Source of the DNA: Arctic95D-9 sp049594415
Lineage (GTDB): Bacteria > Verrucomicrobiota > Verrucomicrobiia > Verrucomicrobiales > DEV007
DNA length: 64,000 bases
Assembly (NCBI GenBank): GCA_049594415.1
Contig: JBMYJM010000002.1
Span: forward strand, 124,001-188,000
Direction of reading: 5' to 3'
Positions 1-9,720 of this stretch are shown here, piece after piece. Under the pieces are notes generated by a model. That model worked only from the letters and a program-made list of their open reading frames with translations, was not told the DNA's origin and searched no databases. Both the position numbers and the translations under genes were made by a program. Each line of letters opens with the position of its first letter. Within the stretch, counting starts at the first letter, position 1.

Positions 1-87
1 CTCTGGGATACCTGGCCGATGTTGCTCGCCTTTTTGGGCTTTCTAACCACAGAATGGATCGTGCGCCGACGCAGCGGTCTTGTTTAA
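1..87 (+). CDS. C-terminal fragment of a membrane-anchored protein (5' end outside window)
   Basis: The reading frame is open from the first base and stops at TAA 85-87, giving 28 residues: a short hydrophobic segment (about residues 5-22, PMLLAFLGFL) followed by EWIVRRRSGLV. A single terminal membrane anchor followed by an E-W-x-x-R-R-x-x-G-L tail is the usual ending of large VWA or glutamine-amidotransferase-like membrane proteins that sit directly upstream of DUF4175-like genes in Verrucomicrobia and Planctomycetes (family knowledge). It lies 19 bases before the next gene and is probably its operon partner. The identity of the missing part is inference. Confidence 0.6.
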   Translation, partial: LWDTWPMLLAFLGFLTTEWIVRRRSGLV

Positions 88-106
88 TCCCGAACACTGA
101 ATCCAC

Positions 107-3100
107 ATGAGCACGTTCGAAGCCGCCTTCAGCCAGTTGCCAGCTCCGATCCAGGACAAGCTGGGATCGATGATCCGGCGTGTTCGGCACCTACTCTTCA
201 TTCGCGGACTCTGCGCCACTCTGGCTGTGGCTCTCGCCTGCCTGCTCACAATCATGCTCATCGATGCGAGCGTGACCCTTTTTTCCTCCACTTCCCGCTG
301 GGCGCTCAGCATCAGCGGTCTCGGTATCACGCTTGTCGCGGCATGGTGGTTCCTGCTTCGTCCCCTCTCACGTCGATTCACTCTCACCCAGATGGCGAGG
401 ATCATCGAGATTCGCCATCCCGAGCTTCAGGAACGTATCTCCACCGCGGTGGAACTTCTTTCCTCCAATGACCCCGAGTCAATCAAGGGTTCCGAGGAAC
501 TGATCGGTGCCGTGGTGGATTCTGCCATCGTCGACGTTGAGGCTGTGGATCCGAAAACCGAATTCAAGCCGGCTCGCACCGCAAAATTTGCCAGCATCGC
601 CCTGGCACTGACACTTGTCATCGGCGGTGCTCTCATCATCTGGCCGACGCAATCCTGGACTCTGCTCCAGCGTGCCGTAGCGCCCTTTCTCGATATCGGG
701 AACGCCTATGCTGACTCTCTCGTTGTGGAACCCGGAGACATTCGGATTGCCAAGGGCGAGACAGTCACCATATCCCTGTCAGCAAACCATAAAAAGCTGA
801 AGCGCGCCGAGATCCGTCGCCTCCTCAAAGACGGCGGTGAATCTGTCGAGCGAATGACTCTTGATTTCGAAGGAGAAGACGGCACCAAGCAGTTCTCCAT
901 CTCCTTTCCTGCGGTCGAAGAAGATTTCACCTATCGCCTGCGCGCCGGATCGGCCCTGACTCGTTATTATGAAGTCACCACCGTAGTTCCGCCCGCTATC
1001 GGCCAGATCGAAGTCGAATACAATTATCCCGACTACACCAATCTCGAGACAAAGTCAGCCGTCACCGAGACAGGTGAGATTCGGGCGGTCGCCAACACCA
1101 AGGTTACCCTGACCACGACACCTACCAAGGAGATCGAAAAGGCCAGACTCGTTCTCAACGATGGAGCAGACCTTGGTGAACCGCAGCTGGTCGAAGGCAG
1201 CTTGCAATGGCAGTTCGATCTCGAAACAGGCATGAACGGCCATTGGAAAGTCGAACTCACCGACGCAGAGGGCTTCGCCAATCAGCCACTTACTCATCCC
1301 CTCGAAGTGCTTCCTGACAAATCTCCCTCCGTAATTGTCACCCGACCCGTTGAGCGGGAGCTACGCCTCCGCCCCACCGAACAGCTTCCGGTCATCAGCG
1401 AGATTATCGAAGACTTCGGTTTCAAGGATGCCGCCTTTCTCATCACTCCCATTGGTGCCGATCGTCCCGAGGAAATCCCAATCGAACCGCCAACGACCAC
1501 GCGGATTGCAGAGACTTATGTCTCCAACGCCACGCTGGACCTCAGTAAAATTAAAGTGAACGACAACCAGCGTCGACTTGGCGTTCAGGTCATGGTTCGC
1601 GACAGCCGTCCCGAGTCCTATGACGGACCCGGTGTGGGCTTGAGCGAACCCTTCTTTATCACCCTGGACGTAAATGCCAAGACGCTGGCCCGGCAGGCGG
1701 TGGAGGCGAAAAAGCAAGCGGTCGAGGAGCAATTACGTAAGGCCAGGCAGGAGCTCGAGAAAGCCCGCAACGAAATGCGTCGTGCTGAGCAGGAGCTGAA
1801 GCGCACTGACGACCTCTCCGAACGCGCCATGCGCCCTCTTAAGCAATTCTCAGAGAACGCCGAGAACGCGCGCATGGAACTCGACGAGGTCGCTGCTTCC
1901 CTCGATGAGTCCTTTCTCCAGGAGCAGGCCGACAAAGCCAAATCCATCGCCAACGAAGAAGTCGCTCAGGCTCGCGAAACTTCGGATCTAATTCCGGTGA
2001 CGGACAACAAGTCAGAACGCATCAAGAAGTCTCAGGAGGCCCGCAAGCAAATCGAGGAAGCCATTAAAGGCGTCGATGAAATTGCCAAAGCGATGCGGGA
2101 AGCGAACGAAGAGTTCGACATGATCTCCAAGCTCAACGATCTCGCCAATCGCCAGCAGGAACTTGCCAACCGCGCCGAAGAAATGTCCCAGGAGAAAGCA
2201 CAGCGTGAGGCTGCCATCGATCAGGCCACCCGTGAGTTCACTAAGCAGAAGCTGGAAGAACTGGCCAATCAGCAGATGAACCAGTTCCGCAATCAGCAGG
2301 AGCAGGTCCAGGAACAACTTGGTGAAATGCTGCAGGATAACCCTGAGGCTCTCGAAGAAGTCCTCGGTGTCCAGCAGGAACGCGCCCAGCAACTCGCTGC
2401 CGCAGCCGACGCCCTCGCGGAGAACCAGAAGGACCTCAAGGCACTCAACCAGGAAGCCACCCAGAGTAACGAGGCCAAGCAGGAGGCACTCCGTGAACAA
2501 CTCATCGATCACTTGCAGAAAGAGCAGGAAAAACTCGCTTCCCAAATACAGGACCAATCCAAGGCCGCTGCAAATAAGCCGCAGTCCCCGAAACCTAACG
2601 CTTCTGATCCTGACACAACGCCCGCAGAGCGGCAGGAAAATAAACCTTCCGAAAAACTGGCGGAAGCCTCCGATCAGGCCAGCGAAACGGCCGAGCAACT
2701 CGCAGATGACAACCTGGAATCGGCCGCCGATTCGGCTAACGACGCCAGTGAGTCCATGGCTGAAGCGGCAGCCTCCGATGCAGCAGCCCACTCTGAAGCA
2801 AGTTCCTCTGATCCGTCCTCATCGGAAGCCAGCCCCGGCGAGCCGGAAATGGCCGAGGCTGGTGACCAACCAGCCACGACCGAAGGCAATCAGCCTGAAG
2901 TCCCGAACTCTCCCCTGCCATCCATCGGTGATCTGGCCCAGCGCCAGGATGCTCTCGCCGAACAGATCGAGATGGTTCGGGACGGGGATTTGCAGCAGGC
3001 CTTGAGCGCGATAGAAGCCCAACTCCAGGCCGATGCCCAGGCGCTTCGTGCCGAAACCAACTCACTCGAGGAGACCCTCCAGAGTCTCGATCAACACAAC

Positions 3101-3844
3101 GCCAGGAGCGCTGCCGACCGCGCCGAACAGGCCCTGAACCAGGGCGCTAACGAAGCTAAGGACGCCGCGCAGCATCTCGCTAATGCCGAGCAGATGCAGG
3201 ACCAGGCCCAGTCCAATGGTCAGCTCGAGAGCGGAGAGCTTTCTCAACCTGCCCAGCAAGCCATGCAGCGTGCGGCGCAGGAGCAGCAGCAAGCCGCCCA
3301 GGCACTAGATCGGGCTTCCGGAGCACTCGAAGCCTCCGCCAACTCGCTGGCCCAGAGCCAGGAACAGCTCCAACCTTCCGATGATGGCGGTCAGGTCGCT
3401 GACAGCGGAGAGATGGCTGAAGGCTTCAACGACGTCACCGAATCCGCCCAGTCGCAGGATGCCCAACAGGCTTCTCAGCAGGCCCAGCAAGCCGCCGACT
3501 CGCTTCAGCAACTCGCTCAGAATGCGATGAAAAAACTCGGAGCCCAGGGCCAGAACCAGGGCATGGCCGATTCGGACCAACCCAATTCCAATCCTGAGCT
3601 AGCCTCGGAACCCGACGGATCACTCAACTTGAATGAATCAGGAGAGAAGACCGCCGATGCCGACGGCAGCGGCATTCCACCGGAGCTCAAGGCCATGGGC
3701 ATCAGCGCCGAGGACTGGTCGCGTTTCAAGGGGGCGATCTCCGGCGGCAACGCTGCCAGCATCGAAACTGACCTGCCCGCAGAGTATCGCGAACTCGTGG
3801 GCCGCTATTTCCAGGTAATCGCAAAGGAGGCAGGTAAAGAATGA
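107..3844 (+). CDS. DUF4175-like membrane protein with long coiled-coil / Gln-Ala-Glu-rich region
   Basis: A 1245-residue protein. Hydrophobic segments lie at about residues 31-54, 63-85 and 165-185, followed by a predicted periplasmic beta-rich part (about 200-520). Residues about 525-850 are strongly heptad-like coiled coil rich in E, K, R and Q. Residues about 850-1190 are low-complexity Q/A/E/S/D sequence with many AQQA and ASE runs, and a short ordered tail ends the protein (SAEDWSRFKGAI...). The layout matches DUF4175-type proteins found beside MoxR/DUF58/VWA genes; no enzymatic motif is visible. The stop overlaps the next start as ATGA at 3841-3844, so the two are translationally coupled. 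A role in envelope structure or surface stress is only inference. Confidence 0.75.
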   Translation: MSTFEAAFSQLPAPIQDKLGSMIRRVRHLLFIRGLCATLAVALACLLTIMLIDASVTLFSSTSRWALSISGLGITLVAAWWFLLRPLSRRFTLTQMARIIEIRHPELQERISTAVELLSSNDPESIKGSEELIGAVVDSAIVDVEAVDPKTEFKPARTAKFASIALALTLVIGGALIIWPTQSWTLLQRAVAPFLDIGNAYADSLVVEPGDIRIAKGETVTISLSANHKKLKRAEIRRLLKDGGESVERMTLDFEGEDGTKQFSISFPAVEEDFTYRLRAGSALTRYYEVTTVVPPAIGQIEVEYNYPDYTNLETKSAVTETGEIRAVANTKVTLTTTPTKEIEKARLVLNDGADLGEPQLVEGSLQWQFDLETGMNGHWKVELTDAEGFANQPLTHPLEVLPDKSPSVIVTRPVERELRLRPTEQLPVISEIIEDFGFKDAAFLITPIGADRPEEIPIEPPTTTRIAETYVSNATLDLSKIKVNDNQRRLGVQVMVRDSRPESYDGPGVGLSEPFFITLDVNAKTLARQAVEAKKQAVEEQLRKARQELEKARNEMRRAEQELKRTDDLSERAMRPLKQFSENAENARMELDEVAASLDESFLQEQADKAKSIANEEVAQARETSDLIPVTDNKSERIKKSQEARKQIEEAIKGVDEIAKAMREANEEFDMISKLNDLANRQQELANRAEEMSQEKAQREAAIDQATREFTKQKLEELANQQMNQFRNQQEQVQEQLGEMLQDNPEALEEVLGVQQERAQQLAAAADALAENQKDLKALNQEATQSNEAKQEALREQLIDHLQKEQEKLASQIQDQSKAAANKPQSPKPNASDPDTTPAERQENKPSEKLAEASDQASETAEQLADDNLESAADSANDASESMAEAAASDAAAHSEASSSDPSSSEASPGEPEMAEAGDQPATTEGNQPEVPNSPLPSIGDLAQRQDALAEQIEMVRDGDLQQALSAIEAQLQADAQALRAETNSLEETLQSLDQHNARSAADRAEQALNQGANEAKDAAQHLANAEQMQDQAQSNGQLESGELSQPAQQAMQRAAQEQQQAAQALDRASGALEASANSLAQSQEQLQPSDDGGQVADSGEMAEGFNDVTESAQSQDAQQASQQAQQAADSLQQLAQNAMKKLGAQGQNQGMADSDQPNSNPELASEPDGSLNLNESGEKTADADGSGIPPELKAMGISAEDWSRFKGAISGGNAASIETDLPAEYRELVGRYFQVIAKEAGKE

Positions 3845-4908
3845 TCCGCCTGATCACCATCCTTGCCTTTGTCACAATGCTCCCCGCCTTCAGCGCTGTG
3901 GGACAGGGAGAAGCACTCTCCAATGCCGTTTTCCTGAAGCACCGAGAAGGCGTCGAATCGGCTGTCGATGGTGCTTTGCGTTACCTGGCCTCCAACCAGT
4001 CCGCTGACGGGACCTTCAACGACTCTTACGGCCGCTCTGTCGGGGTCGTTTCCCTGGTTGGAATGGCTTATCTCTCCGCCGGTCACACTCCCGGTTCAGG
4101 TGAATTCGCTGACCACCTGCAACGCTGCATCGACTACGTGCTCGATAGCCAACGGCCCACCGGTCTGCTCGACAAGGGCGACTCCGGTCACGGCCTTATG
4201 TATGCTCACACCATCGCTACACTTTTTCTCTCTGAGTGCAGCGGCATGGTCGACCCAAAGACACAGGCCCGTCTCAGCCCTGTTCTAGCCCGCGCCACAA
4301 AACTGATTCTCCAAGCCCAGGCCGTTCCCAAGGCGGAGAAGCACCAGGGAGGATGGCGATACAAGGCCGACTCCCGCGATGCCGATCTCTCTTGTAGCGG
4401 TTGGGCTCTCATGGCCTTGCGGTCAGCCAAGCTCAACGGCGCTCCCATCCCAGACCGGGCGATTGAAGATGCGGTGGCCTATGTGCTTTCCAATCACGAC
4501 AAGGAAGAGGGCCGTTTCGGCTACACCGATCCTTGGGGCCATTCAGAAACACTGACGGGTTGCGGTCTCCTTTGCCTCGAGCTCTGTGGTTATCACGGCA
4601 CCAAGTCGACCTACCGTGCCGGCGATTTTATCCTCAAGCACCGACAGGCTATCGTACAGAATGCGCACGAATACTACGCCAACTACTACAATGCCCAGGC
4701 CATGTTCCAACTGGGAGGTCGTTACTGGGCTCAATACGCCGACTGGATGTATGGAGAGTACATTCCCAAGCAGCAATCGAACGGCTCCTGGTCCAATGGC
4801 CGCAACGGAGGCACCTACGGGACGTCAATGATGATCCTTTCTTTTACCGTCCCCTACCGGCAACTCCCGATCTATCAACGCGACGAAACCGTTGACGAAG
4901 TGCCATGA
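3841..4908 (+). CDS. Exported terpenoid-cyclase/prenyltransferase-fold (squalene cyclase-like) repeat protein
   Basis: A 355-residue protein with a clear signal peptide (MIRLITILAF...FSAVGQG, about residues 1-23). The mature part has repeated units of the alpha-alpha toroid seen in squalene/hopene cyclases and protein prenyltransferases: ALRYLASNQSADGTF, YVLDSQRPTGLL, GGWRYKADSRDADLSCSGW, YVLSNHDKEEGRFGYTD and GSWSNGRNGGTYGTSMMIL. The DxDD catalytic motif of true squalene-hopene cyclases is not visible, so enzyme activity is doubtful. It starts inside the stop of the DUF4175-like gene (ATGA overlap) and is followed by lipB after 18 bases. Proteins of this type are regular neighbours of DUF4175 in this group; their function is unknown. 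Confidence 0.75.
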   Translation: MIRLITILAFVTMLPAFSAVGQGEALSNAVFLKHREGVESAVDGALRYLASNQSADGTFNDSYGRSVGVVSLVGMAYLSAGHTPGSGEFADHLQRCIDYVLDSQRPTGLLDKGDSGHGLMYAHTIATLFLSECSGMVDPKTQARLSPVLARATKLILQAQAVPKAEKHQGGWRYKADSRDADLSCSGWALMALRSAKLNGAPIPDRAIEDAVAYVLSNHDKEEGRFGYTDPWGHSETLTGCGLLCLELCGYHGTKSTYRAGDFILKHRQAIVQNAHEYYANYYNAQAMFQLGGRYWAQYADWMYGEYIPKQQSNGSWSNGRNGGTYGTSMMILSFTVPYRQLPIYQRDETVDEVP

Positions 4909-4926
4909 AGGCGGACTCTATCCTGA

Positions 4927-5553
4927 ATGGATTTTCGTTGGTTAGGTAGAATATCATACCAGGAAGGACTCGAGCTGCAGAATGAGCTCGTTGACAAGCG
5001 GCTCGAAGGAACTTCCCCTGATACGGTCCTGCTGCTGGAGCATGAGCCGGTCTACACGATCGGTCGCACCCGCGATCGTTCCTCGCTTATCAAGCCCGAT
5101 AACCTTCCCTACCCGGTTTTCGAGACTAATCGCGGGGGCCAGGCCACCTTCCACGGCCCCGGTCAGCTCGTTGGTTACCTCATTCTCGACCTAAATGCCT
5201 ACGGCAAAGATCTGCACACTTATCTTCGTGAAATCGAGTCGATCCTGATTGATTTTGTCGCAGAATTCGGTATTGTCTCCCGGCGAAGAAAAGGACTTAC
5301 TGGAGTCTGGATCGCCGACCGAAAACTCGCCTCGATCGGCGTTGGCGTCCGCAAATGGATCTCCATGCACGGATTCGGGCTCAACATTTCACGAGACCTC
5401 CACGGCTACGAAGCCATCGTCCCTTGCGGCATCTCTGATGTCACCATGACTTCGCTCGAAACTGAATCGAACCAGGACCTAACCACCGAAGAAGCAGCCA
5501 GTCGCATCGAACCTTTTATCAGGTCCGGTCTCGACGCCCTCCGCACATCCTGA
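4927..5553 (+). CDS. lipB: Octanoyl-[acyl-carrier-protein]:protein N-octanoyltransferase
   Basis: LipB moves the octanoyl chain from octanoyl-ACP to lipoyl domains of the 2-oxoacid dehydrogenases and the glycine cleavage H protein, the first step of lipoate synthesis, in the cytoplasm. At 208 residues the length is normal. Visible signatures are RGGQATFHGPGQLVGY, GVWIADRKLASIGVGVR (catalytic Lys133) and HGFGLNIS, then IVPCGI with the acyl-accepting Cys167. No lipA lies next to it in this window. It is embedded in an envelope and signalling block and probably co-transcribed with it, which looks incidental. Confidence 0.95.
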   Translation: MDFRWLGRISYQEGLELQNELVDKRLEGTSPDTVLLLEHEPVYTIGRTRDRSSLIKPDNLPYPVFETNRGGQATFHGPGQLVGYLILDLNAYGKDLHTYLREIESILIDFVAEFGIVSRRRKGLTGVWIADRKLASIGVGVRKWISMHGFGLNISRDLHGYEAIVPCGISDVTMTSLETESNQDLTTEEAASRIEPFIRSGLDALRTS

Positions 5554-5589
5554 CGAACGGTCCAAATCTCTGCTTCTCAGCTTACCGCT

Positions 5590-7506
5590 ATGTATCTCGT
5601 CGCCGTCAATCTGGAGAACCCACGTGAAATGGCCGTAGCTCAGGCGAAGGATGGCCGTATCATACGTATTGGTCGCAAGCCTGAGAGCCTGCCCGAGGAA
5701 CCTGTTGACGTCCTTCGCATCACCTGGAATGACCGCCTCGTCAGCCGAAATCACTGCGAAGCCGTGCGCACCGGTGAGTCTCTCCAACTCAATCGGCTCC
5801 CGGCTCTGCCCGGACGTAGCAAGCCGAATGCACTCTATTCCAACATGGCTCCACGTGACCGCGAACTGATGCAGGAACCCGTCGCGCTTAACTATGGAAG
5901 CTCTGCTGTCATTGGCACCAAGGGAAACACAGCCATTTACTGCCTCAAAAGCCTCGGTGAACTCGAAAAGGAAATCGAACGCTACCAGCAATCGCTCGAA
6001 ACTGACAAGGAGAACTATGAGGCGGAATCGATCACCGGTCAGGACTACGACGAAGTCGAGCAGCTCGATGAATACAGCCTGCGTCTCCAACTAAAACTTC
6101 TTCAACGCGAGCTGCCGGAACAGGTGCTCTCCGGCTGGACCAACGAACCTGATCTCTTCACCCGCGCCTCCGTGTTTCTTGAAAACGCGCTGCCCGGACA
6201 AAAGGGAGTCAGCGCGACTTTTGTGGCGCTCAACCCGAGCGACAGCAACCTGGAGATCGAAGTCCTCAATCCCGATCCCCTCGCGCGAGCCGACTTCCGC
6301 CCCAGCCGAACCCTGCTGAAGCGTCTTAATATTGAGAACCCCGAGCCAACTGACATTCACATCTGGTCCTCCAAGGAACACTCCAAAGTTTTCAGTGCCG
6401 AAAGTCTCGGTGACCAGATCGACTGGGTCTGTATCGTACCGGTCGCAAGCCTCGACGAATCCGCCGAGATCTATCGCGATGAACGCCGTCGACCGGTTTA
6501 CCTGTATGTGGAGACACGTCAGGCCTCGGAAACTACCGCGGCAGCTTTCGTTCCTTTTCTTCGCCTCATTAGTTCGCTGGTAGCCAGCCTGCTTTCCTCA
6601 CGGGCCGACCAGAAGCTTCAGGACCAGATGGCGACCTACTTCTCGCCCGGTCTTCGCAAGCTGATGCAACGGCTCGATCAGACGGTTCTCGAACCCGCCA
6701 TGGTCGATGTCACCGTGATGTTTGCCGATCGTCGTGGTCACTCCCGCATGCTCGAACTTGCTCGTAGCGATCACGAAATACTTGACCGCCTCAACGAGAA
6801 CCAGGGCGTGGTGGGACTCATCACCGAAGAGGTATTCAACAGCAAAGGCGTGGTGACCGACTTCGCCGGTGACGGAGCCCTCGGTCTTTGGGGCTGGCCC
6901 AACATCGAAGAAGAGAAGACTCAACACTCTCTCGAAGCCGTCGAAGCGGCCGAAGCCATCATCAAGCGCCTTTCGGATCGCGTCGAATACGAGGAGGAAC
7001 TCGGCCGCGACATGTCCGCGGTTCGAATCGGAATCAGTACCGGCCGAATCGCTGTTGGAAAGACCGGCCCGACTCAGCAATGGCATATCTCGGTGTTTGG
7101 AAGTGTTGCCAATCTTGGAGCCCGCCTTGAACGTATCGCCAAGGAGTTCCGCATTCCGGTTCTCATTTCCGATGAAACTTACCTGCGCATTGAAGGCATC
7201 GGAAATCGCAGGTTCCGCCGCCTCTGCCAGATCCGCCCCGCCGGCTTTGAGGAGAGCTATCCGATCCATGAACTCATCCTGCCGAAGTCACAGGGAGGGT
7301 CCGGCATCTCTGACCAGGATGCCCGGACCTACGAAACCGCTCTCGAGCTTTTCCACCAGCGAAAATGGGACGAGGCCCTCGACCTGCTGAAGACCCTTCC
7401 CGAAGAAGATCCACCGACCGCTTGGTTGATCGACAAAACTGAAAGTTTCCGGCAAGATCCTCCGGCCTCCAACTGGGGCGGAGAAATCCAAAGCCTTTCG
7501 AAGTAA
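5590..7506 (+). CDS. FHA - GAF-like - class III adenylate/guanylate cyclase
   Basis: A 638-residue soluble protein with no signal or membrane segment. The N-terminus (about 1-110) is an FHA fold with the phosphothreonine-binding pattern LVSRNH (residues 51-55), followed by a short coiled coil (about 120-175) and a GAF-like region (about 185-350). The cyclase homology domain spans about 372-560: metal-binding Asp380 in MFADRRGHS and Asp428 in FAGDGALGLWG, IGISTGRIAVG, and the transition-state pair Asn508/Arg512 in SVANLGARLE. Cyclase residues look intact, so cNMP production is plausible; ATP versus GTP use cannot be decided by eye. The next gene, 10 bases on, is a Ser/Thr kinase, and FHA domains read phosphothreonine, so kinase-to-cyclase signalling is a reasonable inference. 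Confidence 0.88.
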   Translation: MYLVAVNLENPREMAVAQAKDGRIIRIGRKPESLPEEPVDVLRITWNDRLVSRNHCEAVRTGESLQLNRLPALPGRSKPNALYSNMAPRDRELMQEPVALNYGSSAVIGTKGNTAIYCLKSLGELEKEIERYQQSLETDKENYEAESITGQDYDEVEQLDEYSLRLQLKLLQRELPEQVLSGWTNEPDLFTRASVFLENALPGQKGVSATFVALNPSDSNLEIEVLNPDPLARADFRPSRTLLKRLNIENPEPTDIHIWSSKEHSKVFSAESLGDQIDWVCIVPVASLDESAEIYRDERRRPVYLYVETRQASETTAAAFVPFLRLISSLVASLLSSRADQKLQDQMATYFSPGLRKLMQRLDQTVLEPAMVDVTVMFADRRGHSRMLELARSDHEILDRLNENQGVVGLITEEVFNSKGVVTDFAGDGALGLWGWPNIEEEKTQHSLEAVEAAEAIIKRLSDRVEYEEELGRDMSAVRIGISTGRIAVGKTGPTQQWHISVFGSVANLGARLERIAKEFRIPVLISDETYLRIEGIGNRRFRRLCQIRPAGFEESYPIHELILPKSQGGSGISDQDARTYETALELFHQRKWDEALDLLKTLPEEDPPTAWLIDKTESFRQDPPASNWGGEIQSLSK

Positions 7507-7515
7507 TACACTCCC

Positions 7516-9720
7516 GTGTCCGAAGAAGAAAACATCCGAATTAAAGACTACCAGGTCCACACCCCTCCCCTCGGGGAAGGAGCTTATGGGCGGGTATTTC
7601 GAGCCACCTACCGTGGGATTTCCGATCGCGCCCTCAAGATCTTCAGGCCGGGCGCCGTCGATCTCTCAGCTATGGCACGAGAGCTTGAGAAGCTCTCTCA
7701 GGTCGCCGAACACCAAGGTATCGTCACCCTGCACGATTTCGACCTGCTCCACGAACCGCCCTATTACGCGATGGGCCTCCACGCGGATCAGGATCTCGAA
7801 GGAAGCTGGGAAACACGAACGCTTGAGCGCGTCGTCGGACACGTCGATCACCGCGAGGGCTGGCGTATCACTCGTGACATCGCCGATGCTCTCGCCTATT
7901 TGCACCAGCACCAGATTATTCACTGCGACATCAAGCCGTCGAATATCCTGCTGACCGACGAGATTCCCTATCACATCAAGATCTGTGACTTCGGTCAAAG
8001 CCGTGGCCTCGCAGCTGAGGGGTTCGAACCGGTCGGCACACCACTCTACGCGAGCCCCGAGCAACTCCGCGATCCCCGCGACTCAGCCGACGGCAAAGGC
8101 TTTCGTTGGGATGTCTACAGCTTTGGCGTTCTCGCTTTCAAGCTCCTCACCGGAGAACTTCCCCGTCTCCAGATTTTGTCGATGGCGGAACGGACCAGCT
8201 TTGATCCTGACGCCACTCTGGTCGAAGCCAGTCTCGAGGCAACCATGGCGGAAACCGGCAATGCCATTGATGGCGATCAACTCGCCACAATGATGGAGGC
8301 CGTCGAGGAGATCAACTGGCCTGCCGACTTCTACGTCCCAAGCGATCGGAAGGAACTGATCGAACAGTGTCTTGAACTAGACCCCAAAAAACGTCCCGCT
8401 GACATGCGCGAAGTCTGGGCCAGAATTCAACACCTCGACCAGCAGGCTGTCGTGAAGAAAGCCCGCCGCCTCAATACCATTTTCGCCACTTTGCTAGTCG
8501 TTGCGATCTGGGCCTCCGGATTTGCATTTGTCCAGGCACAGAAAGCGAAGACGGCGACCGAGAAGGCCGAAGCTGCCATGAACGAGTCCAGAGAAAGCGC
8601 AGCTGCTGCGATGGACCTGATTTCCCTCTTTGTCCGTGAATTGAACAGCGGGGAAATTTCCGGAGCCGAAGCAGATCAGCTTTACCAGATCGTGGCTGAC
8701 AATGCATCCACTTTCGTGGAAAACCGCAAGAAGAACAGTCCCGAATCCACGAAGGTTCTATACTTGGCTGCCCAGACAGCGTTCACCAGTGCGATCGGAT
8801 ATCGCAAGCGAGGTAACCTCGACGGAGCGCTGAAAGAATTCACCGCAGCCTACGAAATTCACTCCGAACTCGCCGGTGACAGGAAAGCGCTCGAGACCCT
8901 TCCTGTTAATTTGCAAGCCCTCACTGCTCGCGCCCTCATGGAGATCGGCAAGATCTATGAATTTAAAGAGAATTACGTAGATGCCATCGCCGCCTTCACC
9001 AATGCCCGAGACTGGCGCCTCAAAGATTCAGGCGCCCGATCGGGACAGAATTCGTTGCGCAAACAGCGTGATCGCGAACTGGCTCAAACTTACCGTGCCA
9101 TCAGCCGGGCCTACTCCAAAAATGGAGAAGAAGAACCGGCCATTGAAGCACTCGAAGAACTCCATCTCATCCTTGAGGAGAAGATCGCTGATTCGGAGGG
9201 GATCGATGCCGATAATCTTATCATCGAAGCGATTCAAACCCTGAGACAGAAAGGTGAAACTGAACACAAATTTGGAGACCTCGATGCCGCCTCCGCCACC
9301 TTCGAACGCCTCATGGTCCTCGCGCAGTCGCTCGTGGATGCCTCCCCTTCCGTGGCAGAAGAAGGTCGTGACTCCTACATTGCCGCGTTGAATTCGCTGG
9401 GACGAATCCAACTCGAGCAGGAGCAACCTGAAGCCGCTCTCGTTCTCTTCCGGGAAGAGATCAAACTTCGCGAAGAACGCTCCAGCCTTCGCCCCTACGA
9501 TCCGGAAATCAAGGTGGCCCTCGCCGAAGCCTACTCCCTCGCTGCCCGGGCTCTCGAGTTGGAAAATGAGTCCTCACGCTCGCTCGCAAATTTCTATCTA
9601 GAACAGGCAATCACACTAATTGGCCGCCTTCCTTCGGAGGTTCGTTACCGCCCTGACGTTCAGGCGAACGTAATCAATTACAACGAGATCCTATCTACGA
9701 TCCAGGAAATGGACGAGTAG
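7516..9720 (+). CDS. Membrane Ser/Thr protein kinase with C-terminal TPR region
   Basis: A 734-residue Hanks-type kinase starting at GTG 7516; no ATG lies close to the glycine loop. Motifs: GEGAYG (20-25), VAIK-equivalent Lys41 (RALKIF), HCDIKPSN (136-143, with Cys in place of the Arg of HRD, so a non-RD kinase), DFG (158-160) and the GTPLYASPEQ activation-segment motif. One membrane segment lies at about 321-341. The rest, from about 400, is helical TPR-like repeats (AYRAISRAYSKNGEEEPAIEAL and similar) that would lie outside the membrane. It directly follows the FHA-cyclase gene. The last 26 bases overlap the converging gene on the minus strand. Confidence 0.92.
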   Translation: MSEEENIRIKDYQVHTPPLGEGAYGRVFRATYRGISDRALKIFRPGAVDLSAMARELEKLSQVAEHQGIVTLHDFDLLHEPPYYAMGLHADQDLEGSWETRTLERVVGHVDHREGWRITRDIADALAYLHQHQIIHCDIKPSNILLTDEIPYHIKICDFGQSRGLAAEGFEPVGTPLYASPEQLRDPRDSADGKGFRWDVYSFGVLAFKLLTGELPRLQILSMAERTSFDPDATLVEASLEATMAETGNAIDGDQLATMMEAVEEINWPADFYVPSDRKELIEQCLELDPKKRPADMREVWARIQHLDQQAVVKKARRLNTIFATLLVVAIWASGFAFVQAQKAKTATEKAEAAMNESRESAAAAMDLISLFVRELNSGEISGAEADQLYQIVADNASTFVENRKKNSPESTKVLYLAAQTAFTSAIGYRKRGNLDGALKEFTAAYEIHSELAGDRKALETLPVNLQALTARALMEIGKIYEFKENYVDAIAAFTNARDWRLKDSGARSGQNSLRKQRDRELAQTYRAISRAYSKNGEEEPAIEALEELHLILEEKIADSEGIDADNLIIEAIQTLRQKGETEHKFGDLDAASATFERLMVLAQSLVDASPSVAEEGRDSYIAALNSLGRIQLEQEQPEAALVLFREEIKLREERSSLRPYDPEIKVALAEAYSLAARALELENESSRSLANFYLEQAITLIGRLPSEVRYRPDVQANVINYNEILSTIQEMDE

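Noticed and set aside
2012..2791. Long open frames opposite the DUF4175-like gene
   Set aside because: They mirror a highly repetitive, codon-biased gene and give Leu/Phe/Gly-rich products; no start signals or domains.
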